DNA of 64,000 nucleotides from Lentimicrobiaceae bacterium (lineage in GTDB: Bacteria; Bacteroidota; Bacteroidia; Bacteroidales; JALOCA01), in contig JALOCA010000005.1 of the NCBI GenBank assembly GCA_023227965.1, positions 1-64,000 of the forward strand, in the 5' to 3' direction. The notes under the pieces are model-generated. The model was given only the letters and a program-made list of their open reading frames with translations. It was not told where the DNA came from and did not search any database. Positions within the stretch are counted from its first letter, which is position 1. Every line of letters starts with the position of its first letter. Below are positions 53,174-61,655 of this stretch, in pieces. The position numbers and the translations under genes are program-made.

Positions 53174-54034
53174 TTATTCAATATGGTTAATAAATTTAAA
53201 AGTAAGCATCTGGTGAGTAAGTTTTGCAGCCAAAAATTCTGGAGCCTTGTTATATTTTACTGGACATAATTCCACGATATCAAAGCCGACAACATTGGCT
53301 TTTGCAAAAACAGATTTCAATATATCAAGTATTGTGTACCACCCAAGACCACCGGGTTCAGGTGTTCCTGTAGCCGGCATGACAGAAGGATCAAATACAT
53401 CAAGATCAAAAGTGATGTACACGTTTGGGGTAAGTTTATTAAGCATTTCATACATAAATGCCGATTTATTGTCAATAATTCTATCGGCATAAAAAACGCG
53501 ATCCGATTCAATTTTTTCACGTTCTTCTACGCTCATACTTCTAATACCTATCTGCATAACAGGTAACCCCATTTCTTTCACCCTCGCCATTACGCAAGCA
53601 TGGTTGTACTGGCTTCCATCGTATTCATCACGCATATCTGCATGTGCATCAAATTGCACTATAGTAAGTTCATCATATTTTTCTGCATGGGCTTTTATCG
53701 TACCAATACTTACCGAATGTTCTCCTCCGATAACAACAGTAAATTTATTTTTTTTAAGATACTGTTTTGTTTGTTCATATACTTTCTGAACCATTTTTTC
53801 AGGACGTCTTTCTGCCTTAACAAAAGGAGCTGTAAAAATACCTTTTGTATGCACTTCGCTATCGGTTTCAATATCATAAATTTCCATATTTTCCGATGCT
53901 TCAATTAAAGCAGCAGGACCCTTATCCGCTCCTTTTATCCAAGTACTGGTTCCATCATAAGGTACGGGTAATATCACTATTTTGGAAGAATCCTGTTTGG
54001 AAAATTCTTCCGGAAGTCCACCATAATTCATCAC
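53174..54034 (-). CDS. speB: Agmatinase (ureohydrolase)
   Basis: 286 residues. Splits agmatine to putrescine and urea. The two manganese-binding motifs FDAHADMRDEYDG and TFDLDVFDPSVMPATGTPEPGG and the upstream GGEHSVSIG are intact. Formiminoglutamase or guanidinobutyrase are alternatives, but the arginine decarboxylase gene 67 bp upstream favours agmatine. The downstream gene is the deoxyhypusine synthase homologue. Confidence 0.93.
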   Translation of the reverse strand: MMNYGGLPEEFSKQDSSKIVILPVPYDGTSTWIKGADKGPAALIEASENMEIYDIETDSEVHTKGIFTAPFVKAERRPEKMVQKVYEQTKQYLKKNKFTVVIGGEHSVSIGTIKAHAEKYDELTIVQFDAHADMRDEYDGSQYNHACVMARVKEMGLPVMQIGIRSMSVEEREKIESDRVFYADRIIDNKSAFMYEMLNKLTPNVYITFDLDVFDPSVMPATGTPEPGGLGWYTILDILKSVFAKANVVGFDIVELCPVKYNKAPEFLAAKLTHQMLTFKFINHIE

Positions 54035-54101
54035 AATAATTTTAAATTATCATCTGTATTTTTGAAGGTATAAAAATACTACAATTTTCATTTATACAAA
54101 A

Positions 54102-55493
54102 CTAATATCCGAGCACTTTCAGCATAGATTTGTGACTCTGTTCTTTAGCAAATAATTTAGTAGTATATTCACCTTCTTCATCCAAATCAATAATAATGTG
54201 TTTGGGTGCAGGAATCAGGCAATGTTGAATGCCACCATAACCACCTATGGATTCCTGGTAGGCTCCCGTATGAAATAATCCCAAATATAAAGGTTCTTCA
54301 GCACGTAATTTGGGTAAAAATATGGCATTGGAATGGGCTTCCGCATTGTAATAATCTTCACTGTCGCAGGTAAGTCCCCCAAGAAATACCCTTTCATACT
54401 CATTGTCCCAATGATTGATTGCTAACAAAATAAATTTTTGATTTACCGCCCACGTATCCGGCAAAGTGGTCATAAATGAACTGTCAATCATATTCCAGAG
54501 CTCACGGTCGTTCTGTTGTTTTTGGTCAATGATAGAATACAGTGTTGCACCGCTTTCTCCAACGGTATAGGAACCGAATTCAGTAAAAATATCGGGTTCG
54601 GGTGTTTTATTTCTTTCGCAAACACTTTTTACCTGTGCAATGATTTCTTCAGCCATATATTCATAATCAAAGTCGAAGCTTAAAGAATTTTTAATAGGGA
54701 AGCCTCCGCCTATGTTTAAAGAATCCAGCTCAGGGCACACTTGTTTTAACTCACAATATAAATTTACGCAGCGCGACAGCTCATTCCAAAAGTAAGCAGA
54801 ATCTTTTATCCCGGTATTAATAAAGAAATGTAACATCTTTAACTGATAACGGGAGTTAGGTTTAATCTTCTCAAGATAATATGGAATAATGTCAGTATAT
54901 CGAAAGCCTAATCTCGAAGTATAAAATTCAAACTTAGGTTCTTCTTCCGCAGCAATCCGAATACCTATTTTACAATCTTCAGTAAGTAATTCTGAATATT
55001 TGTCTAATTCGAATTTATTATCCAGGATAGGTATGGTATTTATAAAACCATTATTGATTAAGTTACAAATATTTTCAATATATTGCGGACGTTTAAACCC
55101 ATTACAAATGATAAAATTATCCTTTTTAAAAAGTTCGGTTTCATGTAATTGTTCTATAATAGGTATATCAAAAGCAGATGAAGTTTCAATATGCACCTCA
55201 TTTTTGAGTACTTCTTCAAGTATAAATGAAAAGTGGGAACTCTTTGTGCAATAACAATAGTGATAATTTGCATTATAGTCGGCTTTTGCCATTGCCACAT
55301 TGAACATCTTTTTAGCCTTCTGAATCTGGTGCGAAATTTTGGGCAAATAGGATATTTTTAAGGGAGTTCCGTATTGTTTGATAACATCCATCAAAGGAAT
55401 ATCATTAAAATATAATTCATTATCAACAACATGAAACTCGTTCTGTGGAAAGTCAAATGTTTGTTCAATCAAATCGATATACTTGTTTTTCAT
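54102..55493 (-). CDS. speA: Arginine decarboxylase (short, PLP fold III)
   Basis: 463 residues of the alanine-racemase-like PLP decarboxylase fold. PLP lysine is Lys84 in YCYCTKSSH, the phosphate-binding segment is LNIGGGFP and the C-terminal active-site Cys is in GGLTCDSEDYY. It is much shorter than E. coli SpeA and belongs to the Bacteroidetes type usually annotated arginine decarboxylase. A diaminopimelate- or carboxynorspermidine-decarboxylase role is the alternative. A strong promoter precedes it, so it heads the speA-speB-dhs transcript. Confidence 0.85.
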   Translation of the reverse strand: MKNKYIDLIEQTFDFPQNEFHVVDNELYFNDIPLMDVIKQYGTPLKISYLPKISHQIQKAKKMFNVAMAKADYNANYHYCYCTKSSHFSFILEEVLKNEVHIETSSAFDIPIIEQLHETELFKKDNFIICNGFKRPQYIENICNLINNGFINTIPILDNKFELDKYSELLTEDCKIGIRIAAEEEPKFEFYTSRLGFRYTDIIPYYLEKIKPNSRYQLKMLHFFINTGIKDSAYFWNELSRCVNLYCELKQVCPELDSLNIGGGFPIKNSLSFDFDYEYMAEEIIAQVKSVCERNKTPEPDIFTEFGSYTVGESGATLYSIIDQKQQNDRELWNMIDSSFMTTLPDTWAVNQKFILLAINHWDNEYERVFLGGLTCDSEDYYNAEAHSNAIFLPKLRAEEPLYLGLFHTGAYQESIGGYGGIQHCLIPAPKHIIIDLDEEGEYTTKLFAKEQSHKSMLKVLGY

Positions 55494-55524
55494 CGTGTAA
55501 ATGATTTAAATTACAAAAGGACAG

Positions 55525-55556
55525 CAAAAGTACTTTATTTCACCGAATATATCAAA
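55525..55556 (-). promoter_or_regulatory. Promoter for the polyamine gene cluster
   Basis: On the minus strand TTTG (55556-55553), a 20-bp spacer and TACTTTTG (55532-55525) make a full Bacteroidetes promoter 31 bp before speA. Confidence 0.75.
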
Positions 55557-55757
55557 AAGTATATAATCCAAAACACTTAGATTGGCAAAAAAAAATGAAA
55601 GTAAATAACCCGGATTGGCAAAATTTTAAAATTAAAAGTTAAATGAACTTCAAAAAAACTTCAATTTCAAAAAATATCATTGATAATGAATAAAAAAACC
55701 TGTTTCGACTTAATTCAGTAAAACAAGCTGATAAAAGGAATTAAACTTATACGATTG

Positions 55758-56402
55758 CTAAGAACAGCCTCCGGATGCACCTTTCTTTTTCGTTTTTTTC
55801 ATCAATGCCGGCTTGGCTACTGAAGTAGGTACAACCTTAGCAGAAGGCATCTGAACAGCAGAACTTCCGCCAACCACCATAGAAGCACCTTTACGCAAAT
55901 CATATTTAACAAACTCATCGTCAGGGCTTGTGGCAGGAGGTACAGATGGATTTAAAATGGTTTCTACCCAATAGTTTAAGCCTCCCTGTAAAACATAATT
56001 ATTAACATAGCCTAATTGTCGTGTAATCATCCAGGCTTCATCCGCCTGCAAAGTGCCGTTGCTGTAAAAAACATTCATTTTGGCGCCTTGGTTAAATATA
56101 TCTTCAAATTCAGAAGATAGCAAACTACTCAGCGGAATATTAATTGCTCCCGGAAGACTGTATTTATCAAATTCCTTTTTGCTGCGAACATCTATTAGCT
56201 GCAACGAAGGATCTTTATTAACAATCATTTCTGCAACAGCATCTGTTGTAATAAATTGGTTACCTGCCTGTATTTCTTCCAACAACTTATCGGCTGAAAA
56301 CTTATTTGGCTGCGTGGTATTTTTAGGTATAGCAGCAATAATAAGAGCCAGAGAAACAATAACAACAGATAATATTACACGTGGTTTGAAATATTTTTCC
56401 AT
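55758..56402 (-). CDS. Membrane-anchored rhodanese-fold protein lacking the catalytic cysteine
   Basis: 214 residues. An N-terminal membrane anchor (~10-26) is followed by a rhodanese domain (~50-155): LQLIDVRSKKEFDKYSLPGAINIP is typical. At the active loop, where a CxxGxRS stretch is expected, the protein has FYSNGTLQADEAW, so the nucleophilic cysteine is replaced by Tyr or Ser. A Pro/Val/Lys-rich tail ends in KKGASGGCS with a single terminal-region Cys. It closes the sulfur operon. It may bind rather than transfer sulfur, or use the tail cysteine; both are inference. Confidence 0.82.
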   Translation of the reverse strand: MEKYFKPRVILSVVIVSLALIIAAIPKNTTQPNKFSADKLLEEIQAGNQFITTDAVAEMIVNKDPSLQLIDVRSKKEFDKYSLPGAINIPLSSLLSSEFEDIFNQGAKMNVFYSNGTLQADEAWMITRQLGYVNNYVLQGGLNYWVETILNPSVPPATSPDDEFVKYDLRKGASMVVGGSSAVQMPSAKVVPTSVAKPALMKKTKKKGASGGCS

Positions 56403-56423
56403 AACGTATTTTTTAAAATTATT

Positions 56424-57014
56424 TTAATACTCTTCTCTCGGAAATTTCTTTTCAGCCCATTCTCCGGCCCAAAACATAACTACCGCTGCAATAATTACAA
56501 GCAATGCCATCAACCCGTCGGAAAGACCAAAAAAGTCGGAAATTTTTGGTGACCCTAAAAACTTAGCCATATACAAACCCTCTTCTAAGGGATAGGCTTC
56601 TGCGAAAATGAATATTCCTAAAAACAAGCCAATTACGAATACCATACCATCTATTTTTCCGATGGCAGCGCCACAAATTCCTGTCCCAGGGCAAAAACCT
56701 CCGATGATAAATCCTATACCCATGATTATTCCACCAACAATGGTTGAGTATAAATAGGTTTCGTTAACAAATACCAAACTAAGATCCAGCCATCCGAAAA
56801 GGCTGAAAAATAGCATTCCCAACATTGCAGTGATAGCTCCGGTAAAAAACACTTTCAGCACTACAGTGTCGTATCCATAAAAAACACCTGCCAGCTTACG
56901 GCTGGAAGAAAAGCCTGCCTGTTCCAAAACAAAGCCAAATCCCAAGCCAATGAAAAAAGCAAGAAACAGGTTCGTATTTTCTGATATTATTTCATTTACA
57001 ATTAAAGGTCCCAT
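56424..57014 (-). CDS. YeeE/YedE (TsuA-like) sulfur-compound transporter half, second
   Basis: 196 residues from MGPLIVNEIIS, the family-typical N-terminus; an in-frame ATG at 57047 would add 11 residues and overlap the upstream gene. About five membrane helices. Conserved cysteines lie in GGFCPGTGICGAA. In E. coli TsuA, paired cysteines guide thiosulfate through the membrane. It follows the other half by about 23 bp. Together the two halves would make the full two-domain transporter. Confidence 0.85.
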   Translation of the reverse strand: MGPLIVNEIISENTNLFLAFFIGLGFGFVLEQAGFSSSRKLAGVFYGYDTVVLKVFFTGAITAMLGMLFFSLFGWLDLSLVFVNETYLYSTIVGGIIMGIGFIIGGFCPGTGICGAAIGKIDGMVFVIGLFLGIFIFAEAYPLEEGLYMAKFLGSPKISDFFGLSDGLMALLVIIAAVVMFWAGEWAEKKFPREEY

Positions 57015-57037
57015 AATCAAAACAATGTTAAATTTAA

Positions 57038-57556
57038 CTAAATCCAATTTTTACGAAAGAAATAAGCAAAGGCAAAGGCTGTTCCAAAAATGCAAATCAT
57101 TGAAAGAAAACCACCTAATGAAAGTACAGCCATTCCGCTAAGTGCCGAACCGCTGGTACAACCTCTCCCGAACTGGGCACCGTATCCAAAAAGTATTCCG
57201 CCTATTAATGCAAGGACTAAACGTTTGCGGGAAGTAATTTTGGGCGAATGTTCCACTTTTAGTTTAAGTCTATGCGCAACTACACCTGAAAGAAATCCGC
57301 CAACTATAACGCCGAGCATTTCGTAAACCAACCAGGAATTCAATGGATTTCCCGGATGAGATGCAGTATATTCTTTATAAAACTTTGCAGAAGAAGCATG
57401 TACAGGAGCTACCGTTTGTACTCCTGCTACAATTGTACTTTTCAAGGCTCCGCTTGCTCCCAAACCTCTTCCTGCAATAAAATTTGCAGCCAGCAAAACC
57501 AATCCAAGTAGTACTCCTGCAAGATAAGGATTCATATATTTTGTTTTCTTTTCCAT
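57038..57556 (-). CDS. YeeE/YedE (TsuA-like) sulfur-compound transporter half, first
   Basis: 172 residues with about four to five membrane helices. The conserved GAQFGRGCTSGSALSGMA motif carries the substrate-path cysteine, and the N-terminus YMNPYLAGVLLGLVLLAANFIAGRG is typical. Split YeeE/YedE pairs like this are common in Bacteroidetes. It stands 46 bp after the NrfD-like gene, tying it to the molybdoenzyme operon. Confidence 0.87.
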   Translation of the reverse strand: MEKKTKYMNPYLAGVLLGLVLLAANFIAGRGLGASGALKSTIVAGVQTVAPVHASSAKFYKEYTASHPGNPLNSWLVYEMLGVIVGGFLSGVVAHRLKLKVEHSPKITSRKRLVLALIGGILFGYGAQFGRGCTSGSALSGMAVLSLGGFLSMICIFGTAFAFAYFFRKNWI

Positions 57557-57602
57557 ATTTTTTTATTTAAATATTATATTTAAAATACTACTACTCTATA
57601 TA

Positions 57603-58544
57603 TTAATATAACCACCTGCTTTCCTGACCTGCATAAACAATGATGAAACGAAGCATCAGGCTTCCAAATAAAATCAAAGCCGGGGCAAGGTAAGTCAGAA
57701 CTTTGAATTTACGAAATTCCAGAATTTCAAGGACAGCCGGGAAAATCATTCCCAACACAACCACAAATAACCAGAACGGAGCAGTCCAAGAACCGCCAAG
57801 AAAAAGACGAGCTGCATCTATTTGTACCTGTGTGCTCGACAGAAAGCCCATAAACATGTGAATTATCAAAAATAGCTCGACACCAATAAGCATAAGGTCA
57901 ATTTTTGCCAAACTAACTTTTTCTAAATATGATTTGCTCATTATTATTATCGCCGCTGCTCCAGCCGAAAGACCAGAGGTAAGAAATAAAGGCCCTAAAA
58001 TAGAGGTATTCCAAAGTGGTCGAGCGTTGAAAGCAGACAAAAGTATTCCGGTGTAAACGCCCAGAATAATAGAAGAAATCAACATTATCCAGGAGACGGT
58101 AAGAATATATTTCCTGAACAAATCTTCTAATTTCTGCAGCCACAGATATTTCCATTTCCATGAAGGAAAAATTTCCTTAATATTTAATGCACACCAGATA
58201 AAAGACAAAGGCGTTACCAGCATTAGCGTCCAAGCTCCCCACGACATTGGTGATTGCAAACGAATAGTGGTATACAACTGCCAGAAATATAATTTATGTT
58301 TTAAATCCCAAAACAATGCTATAAGTCCAATAATGAGGATTATTGGAGTTAAAAATGGAGCTATTTTTGTAGTAACATGGTAGTTTTTTTCTTTGCCTAA
58401 GATGGTATAAAGCGCAGCAAAAAAAAGAATCCCAGCAGCAAGTCCCCCTAAAAATAAGTAAAGAGGTATCTGCCAATGCCATATATTTAACTGAGGGTCA
58501 ATATAAGGGTTCATACGACCGCTGACAATGAGTTCTTCTTTCAT
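57603..58544 (-). CDS. NrfD/PsrC-like membrane subunit
   Basis: 313 residues with about eight or nine membrane helices. The pattern (NPYIDPQLNIWHWQIPLYLFLGGLAAGILF) marks the NrfD/PsrC family, quinone-interacting anchors of molybdoenzyme complexes. No heme-binding motif is expected in this family. It follows the iron-sulfur subunit by 12 bp. In polysulfide/thiosulfate reductases this subunit passes electrons from menaquinol to the Fe-S subunit. Confidence 0.9.
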   Translation of the reverse strand: MKEELIVSGRMNPYIDPQLNIWHWQIPLYLFLGGLAAGILFFAALYTILGKEKNYHVTTKIAPFLTPIILIIGLIALFWDLKHKLYFWQLYTTIRLQSPMSWGAWTLMLVTPLSFIWCALNIKEIFPSWKWKYLWLQKLEDLFRKYILTVSWIMLISSIILGVYTGILLSAFNARPLWNTSILGPLFLTSGLSAGAAAIIIMSKSYLEKVSLAKIDLMLIGVELFLIIHMFMGFLSSTQVQIDAARLFLGGSWTAPFWLFVVVLGMIFPAVLEILEFRKFKVLTYLAPALILFGSLMLRFIIVYAGQESRWLY

Positions 58545-58556
58545 AATACCTTCATT

Positions 58557-59093
58557 TTAAATTAAAAAATAAAGTTGAGGGTCTGTTCCAGCTTCCGGAA
58601 GCAGTGTTTTCCATTTATGGTTTTTCAACATCTGCGAAACCGGGCTGTTCTGATCATCCAAATCTCCAAAATACAAACATTTGGTAGGACAAACAGAAAC
58701 GCAGGCGGGATCCATTCCATTCTTCACCCTGTTTTCAAGGCAAAATGTACATTTGCCAACGTAACCATCAGGATGAGTATATCTTGCATCATAAGGGCAG
58801 GAAGCGATACAGGCTCCGCAACCAATGCAACGGTGGTGAGTTACCAAAACAGTGCCACCTTCTTCGTAATGACTGGCGCCTGTAGGACAACACCTTACAC
58901 AAGGTGCATTGGCACAATGGTTACATCTTTCGGAACGGATTTCGGTTTCCAACTTCGGGTAGACTCCGTCAGTAATTTCCACAACCCAATCGCAGCAATA
59001 CCCAATCGGAACATTATTTTCTGTTTGACAGGCTACTACACAATCGCTGCATCCTACGCATTTTTTTGTATTTACTGCCATTGCGTATCTCAT
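58557..59093 (-). CDS. Four-cluster ferredoxin subunit (PsrB-like)
   Basis: 178 residues with four 4Fe-4S binding sites: CVGCSDCVVAC, CNHCANAPCVRCCP, CIGCGACIASCP and CTFCLENRVKNG...CVSVC. This is the standard electron-transfer subunit between the NrfD-like anchor and the molybdopterin subunit. Its start overlaps the catalytic subunit gene by 4 bp. No signal peptide; it would be carried with the TAT-exported partner. Confidence 0.93.
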   Translation of the reverse strand: MRYAMAVNTKKCVGCSDCVVACQTENNVPIGYCCDWVVEITDGVYPKLETEIRSERCNHCANAPCVRCCPTGASHYEEGGTVLVTHHRCIGCGACIASCPYDARYTHPDGYVGKCTFCLENRVKNGMDPACVSVCPTKCLYFGDLDDQNSPVSQMLKNHKWKTLLPEAGTDPQLYFLI

Positions 59094-61330
59094 ACATTCA
59101 CCTCCTTATTTAATTTAAAGGTTACAAAATTCCCACGCATTCCGGTTCCACCCATCACGGGGTCGGTCATCACATTGGTAATCAATTCAGAATCGCTTAT
59201 ACCACGTCCGTAAGCACGGCTTAATTTTTTATTAGAATGTCCAAATCCATGTACCATGTACACACTATCCCAACGAATTCGCTCGGTAATACGTACTTTT
59301 ATCGAGAAAGAAGAAACCACTCCATCCTGATTTTGCAAATATACATACTGGTCTTTTTTCAGACTCCATTCTTTTGCCGTTTTAGGATTTACCCAAAGAA
59401 CATTTTCATCCATCAGATCAGCAAGGTACGGATTATTAGCAGTACGGCTGAAAGTATGCATGGGTGCACGGCCAAAATTTAAACGATAAAATCCCTGTGG
59501 TGGTTCAGGATGAAAAGTATAAACCGGAAGTGGATCAAAGCCGGTAGATGCAAGCAAAGTGGAATACAATTCTATTTTGCCAGAAGGCGTATCAAAAATC
59601 ATTTCAGCGCCTTCGGTCAGGTACAGATTTTCTTCCTGACGAGGGAAAACCTTCACCCCGATTTTTTTCATTTCTTCAAGTGAGGTACCCAACCGTTTAA
59701 GTTTCCAATCTATCTCTTCTTCAATAGTTTCAAAAGGGAAATAGGCTTCGAGATTTAATTTTTTTGCCAGTTGGCGTGCCATCCAGGCAGCTGGTTTAGT
59801 GCTGTAAAGTGGCTCGGTAGCTGGCATGCGCAATGCGATTGCTGGAATACGCTGTTCCGCAGCCCGGATATCATCATAACGTTCAATATAAGTACATTCC
59901 GGAAGTACAATGTCTGCCAAACCACAAATTTCCATCGGCATGGTATCAATAGTTACCAGCAAATCGAGGTTCTGAATTGCTTTCAGTGTTTTCGCCTTAT
60001 CGGGAAGGGTGTTGATCAGATTTGTACCTATTACAAACCATCCTTTTATCAATTTATCCTTTCCTTTTTCCGGGATGGAAGCTTCCACCAATGCATTGGT
60101 AACACCGGCGTTTGCCAAAGGATAACGTCCGGCATTGGCATCTTCCCAACTCCAGGCGGGCTTTGGAAATTCTGGCAAAGAGATTTCAGGAACCTGCACA
60201 TAATCAGGAAAGAAAAATCCACCCCTGCGACCCCAGGAACCCAACAGGGCATTTAAAATAGCAATACACCTAATACGTTGTACATCATCTCCATACCAGG
60301 TTGCGTAGCGACCAGGATGTACCAAAACAGCCGGAGAAGCATTGTACATTTCTTTTGCCGTTTTGCGAATTACATCGGGAACAATGGTGGTAATGCCATA
60401 CGCCCATTCCGGTGTAAAAGGTTCAATATACTTTGCAAGTTCATCGAAACCATTAGTATATTTCTCCACATAGGCTTTGTCGTACCAGCTTTCCTTTATC
60501 AAAACATGAATCCAGGAAAGAAGAAGGGCAATGTCAGTAGCGGGTTTAATTGGCAGCCAGAATTTGGATTTACCTGCGGCTGTGGAAAAACGTGGATCAA
60601 CGGTAATCACTGTGCAACCTTTATCTATGGCATCCGACATTTCCTGTACCTGCCCATTGTGCATGTTTTCACCGAGGTGAGAACCAATAAGCACCAGACA
60701 TTTTGAATTGCGGATGTCGAGAGGTTCCGGAGAATGCAATTCTGTACCGAAAGTAGCAAGGAAAGCTGTTTCCCTCGGTCCTTTGCATTGGGCATAAGAA
60801 GGAACGGCAATATTTGTTGTACCAAAGGCATTTAACAAGGTTGTAAAATACCTGCCGCCGGAACCATGTTTAAATAAAGCTATGCTCTCCGGTCCATGCT
60901 TAGTAGCTATCTCTTTCATTTTCTTTGCGATGTACTCAAAGGCTTCGTCCCAGGTTGCTTCCCGAAACAACTGTTTTCCCCGTTCGGAAGTTCGGATGAG
61001 AGGAGTTTTCAGCCTGTCGCTATCGTAATACATTCCAACGCCACCGGTTCCTCGTGGACAAAGTCGGCCATTACAATGTGGATCATCCTCATTTCCTGTA
61101 ACTTTCCAAATATTTCCCTCATCATTTTTATAAACCCAGCCAGCACATTGCCAGAAACAGACTTCGCAATAAGTCGGGGTACGCGATGCTGTATTTTTGG
61201 AAGAGAGCAATCCTCCTGCAATTCCCTGTAAAACTGATGATCCCTTTACCCATTGCAAGCCTCCACCAGCAAGGGCAAGTCCACCTATGCCCATGGCAGA
61301 TATTTTAATAAATTGTCTCCTGGTCTTCAT
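59090..61330 (-). CDS. Molybdopterin oxidoreductase catalytic subunit (PsrA/PhsA-like)
   Basis: 746 residues. A TAT signal (MKTRRQFIKISAMGIGG) directs folded export. The N-terminal 4Fe-4S ligands are Cys55, Cys58, Cys62 and Cys91. The probable molybdenum ligand is Cys182 (PSYAQCKGP). The molybdopterin-binding C-terminal domain (~630-740) is intact. The family covers polysulfide, thiosulfate, tetrathionate and arsenate reductases. The neighbouring YeeE/YedE and rhodanese genes favour a sulfur compound. Substrate cannot be fixed from sequence. It heads the operon behind a strong promoter. Confidence 0.92.
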   Translation of the reverse strand: MKTRRQFIKISAMGIGGLALAGGGLQWVKGSSVLQGIAGGLLSSKNTASRTPTYCEVCFWQCAGWVYKNDEGNIWKVTGNEDDPHCNGRLCPRGTGGVGMYYDSDRLKTPLIRTSERGKQLFREATWDEAFEYIAKKMKEIATKHGPESIALFKHGSGGRYFTTLLNAFGTTNIAVPSYAQCKGPRETAFLATFGTELHSPEPLDIRNSKCLVLIGSHLGENMHNGQVQEMSDAIDKGCTVITVDPRFSTAAGKSKFWLPIKPATDIALLLSWIHVLIKESWYDKAYVEKYTNGFDELAKYIEPFTPEWAYGITTIVPDVIRKTAKEMYNASPAVLVHPGRYATWYGDDVQRIRCIAILNALLGSWGRRGGFFFPDYVQVPEISLPEFPKPAWSWEDANAGRYPLANAGVTNALVEASIPEKGKDKLIKGWFVIGTNLINTLPDKAKTLKAIQNLDLLVTIDTMPMEICGLADIVLPECTYIERYDDIRAAEQRIPAIALRMPATEPLYSTKPAAWMARQLAKKLNLEAYFPFETIEEEIDWKLKRLGTSLEEMKKIGVKVFPRQEENLYLTEGAEMIFDTPSGKIELYSTLLASTGFDPLPVYTFHPEPPQGFYRLNFGRAPMHTFSRTANNPYLADLMDENVLWVNPKTAKEWSLKKDQYVYLQNQDGVVSSFSIKVRITERIRWDSVYMVHGFGHSNKKLSRAYGRGISDSELITNVMTDPVMGGTGMRGNFVTFKLNKEVNV

Positions 61331-61386
61331 ATATTTTTGAATAATAATATATATACTTATTTATATATATTTAAGTAACTTCAAAA

Positions 61387-61418
61387 CAAAGGTATAACAA
61401 TAACTTTTGCTTACCAAA
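61387..61418 (-). promoter_or_regulatory. Promoter for the sulfur-reduction operon
   Basis: TTTG (61418-61415), a 20-bp spacer and TACCTTTG (61394-61387) on the minus strand fit the Bacteroidetes consensus. An AT-only, partly palindromic leader (61340-61375) follows, which might hold a regulator site. Confidence 0.75.
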
Positions 61419-61440
61419 TATATATAATATTTGTAAATAT

Positions 61441-61561
61441 GAGACTGTTGCAAAAGTTGCGTTTTATTTATTTTCCGACTATGCCCAAAATTACAACCTA
61501 CTATTAATCAGTTGTCAGACTGAGTATCGTCGAAGCCTGAAAAGGCTTCTGCAACGGTATC
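61441..61561. mobile_element. Short inverted-repeat element, likely MITE remnant
   Basis: GAGACTGTTGCAAAA (61441-61455) faces TTCTGCAACGGTATC (61547-61561), whose reverse complement matches it at 12 of 15 positions. The flanks both read AATAT (61436-61440 and 61562-61566), a possible 5-bp target duplication. The 121-bp interior has no ORF but contains a GAAGCC/GGCTTC hairpin near 61532-61549. The flanks are AT-rich, so the duplication could be chance. Confidence 0.5.
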
Positions 61562-61655
61562 AATATGTTGGAAATAAATATTTTATCTTAAATAGATATT
61601 TATTAAAAAATGATTATCAAGTGTATAATATTTCTATTTAGAAAAAATATAAATT

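Noticed and set aside
61340..61380. CRISPR leader or tandem repeat array in AT-rich DNA
   Set aside because: The TATATA runs are simple sequence with no regular repeat-spacer structure.
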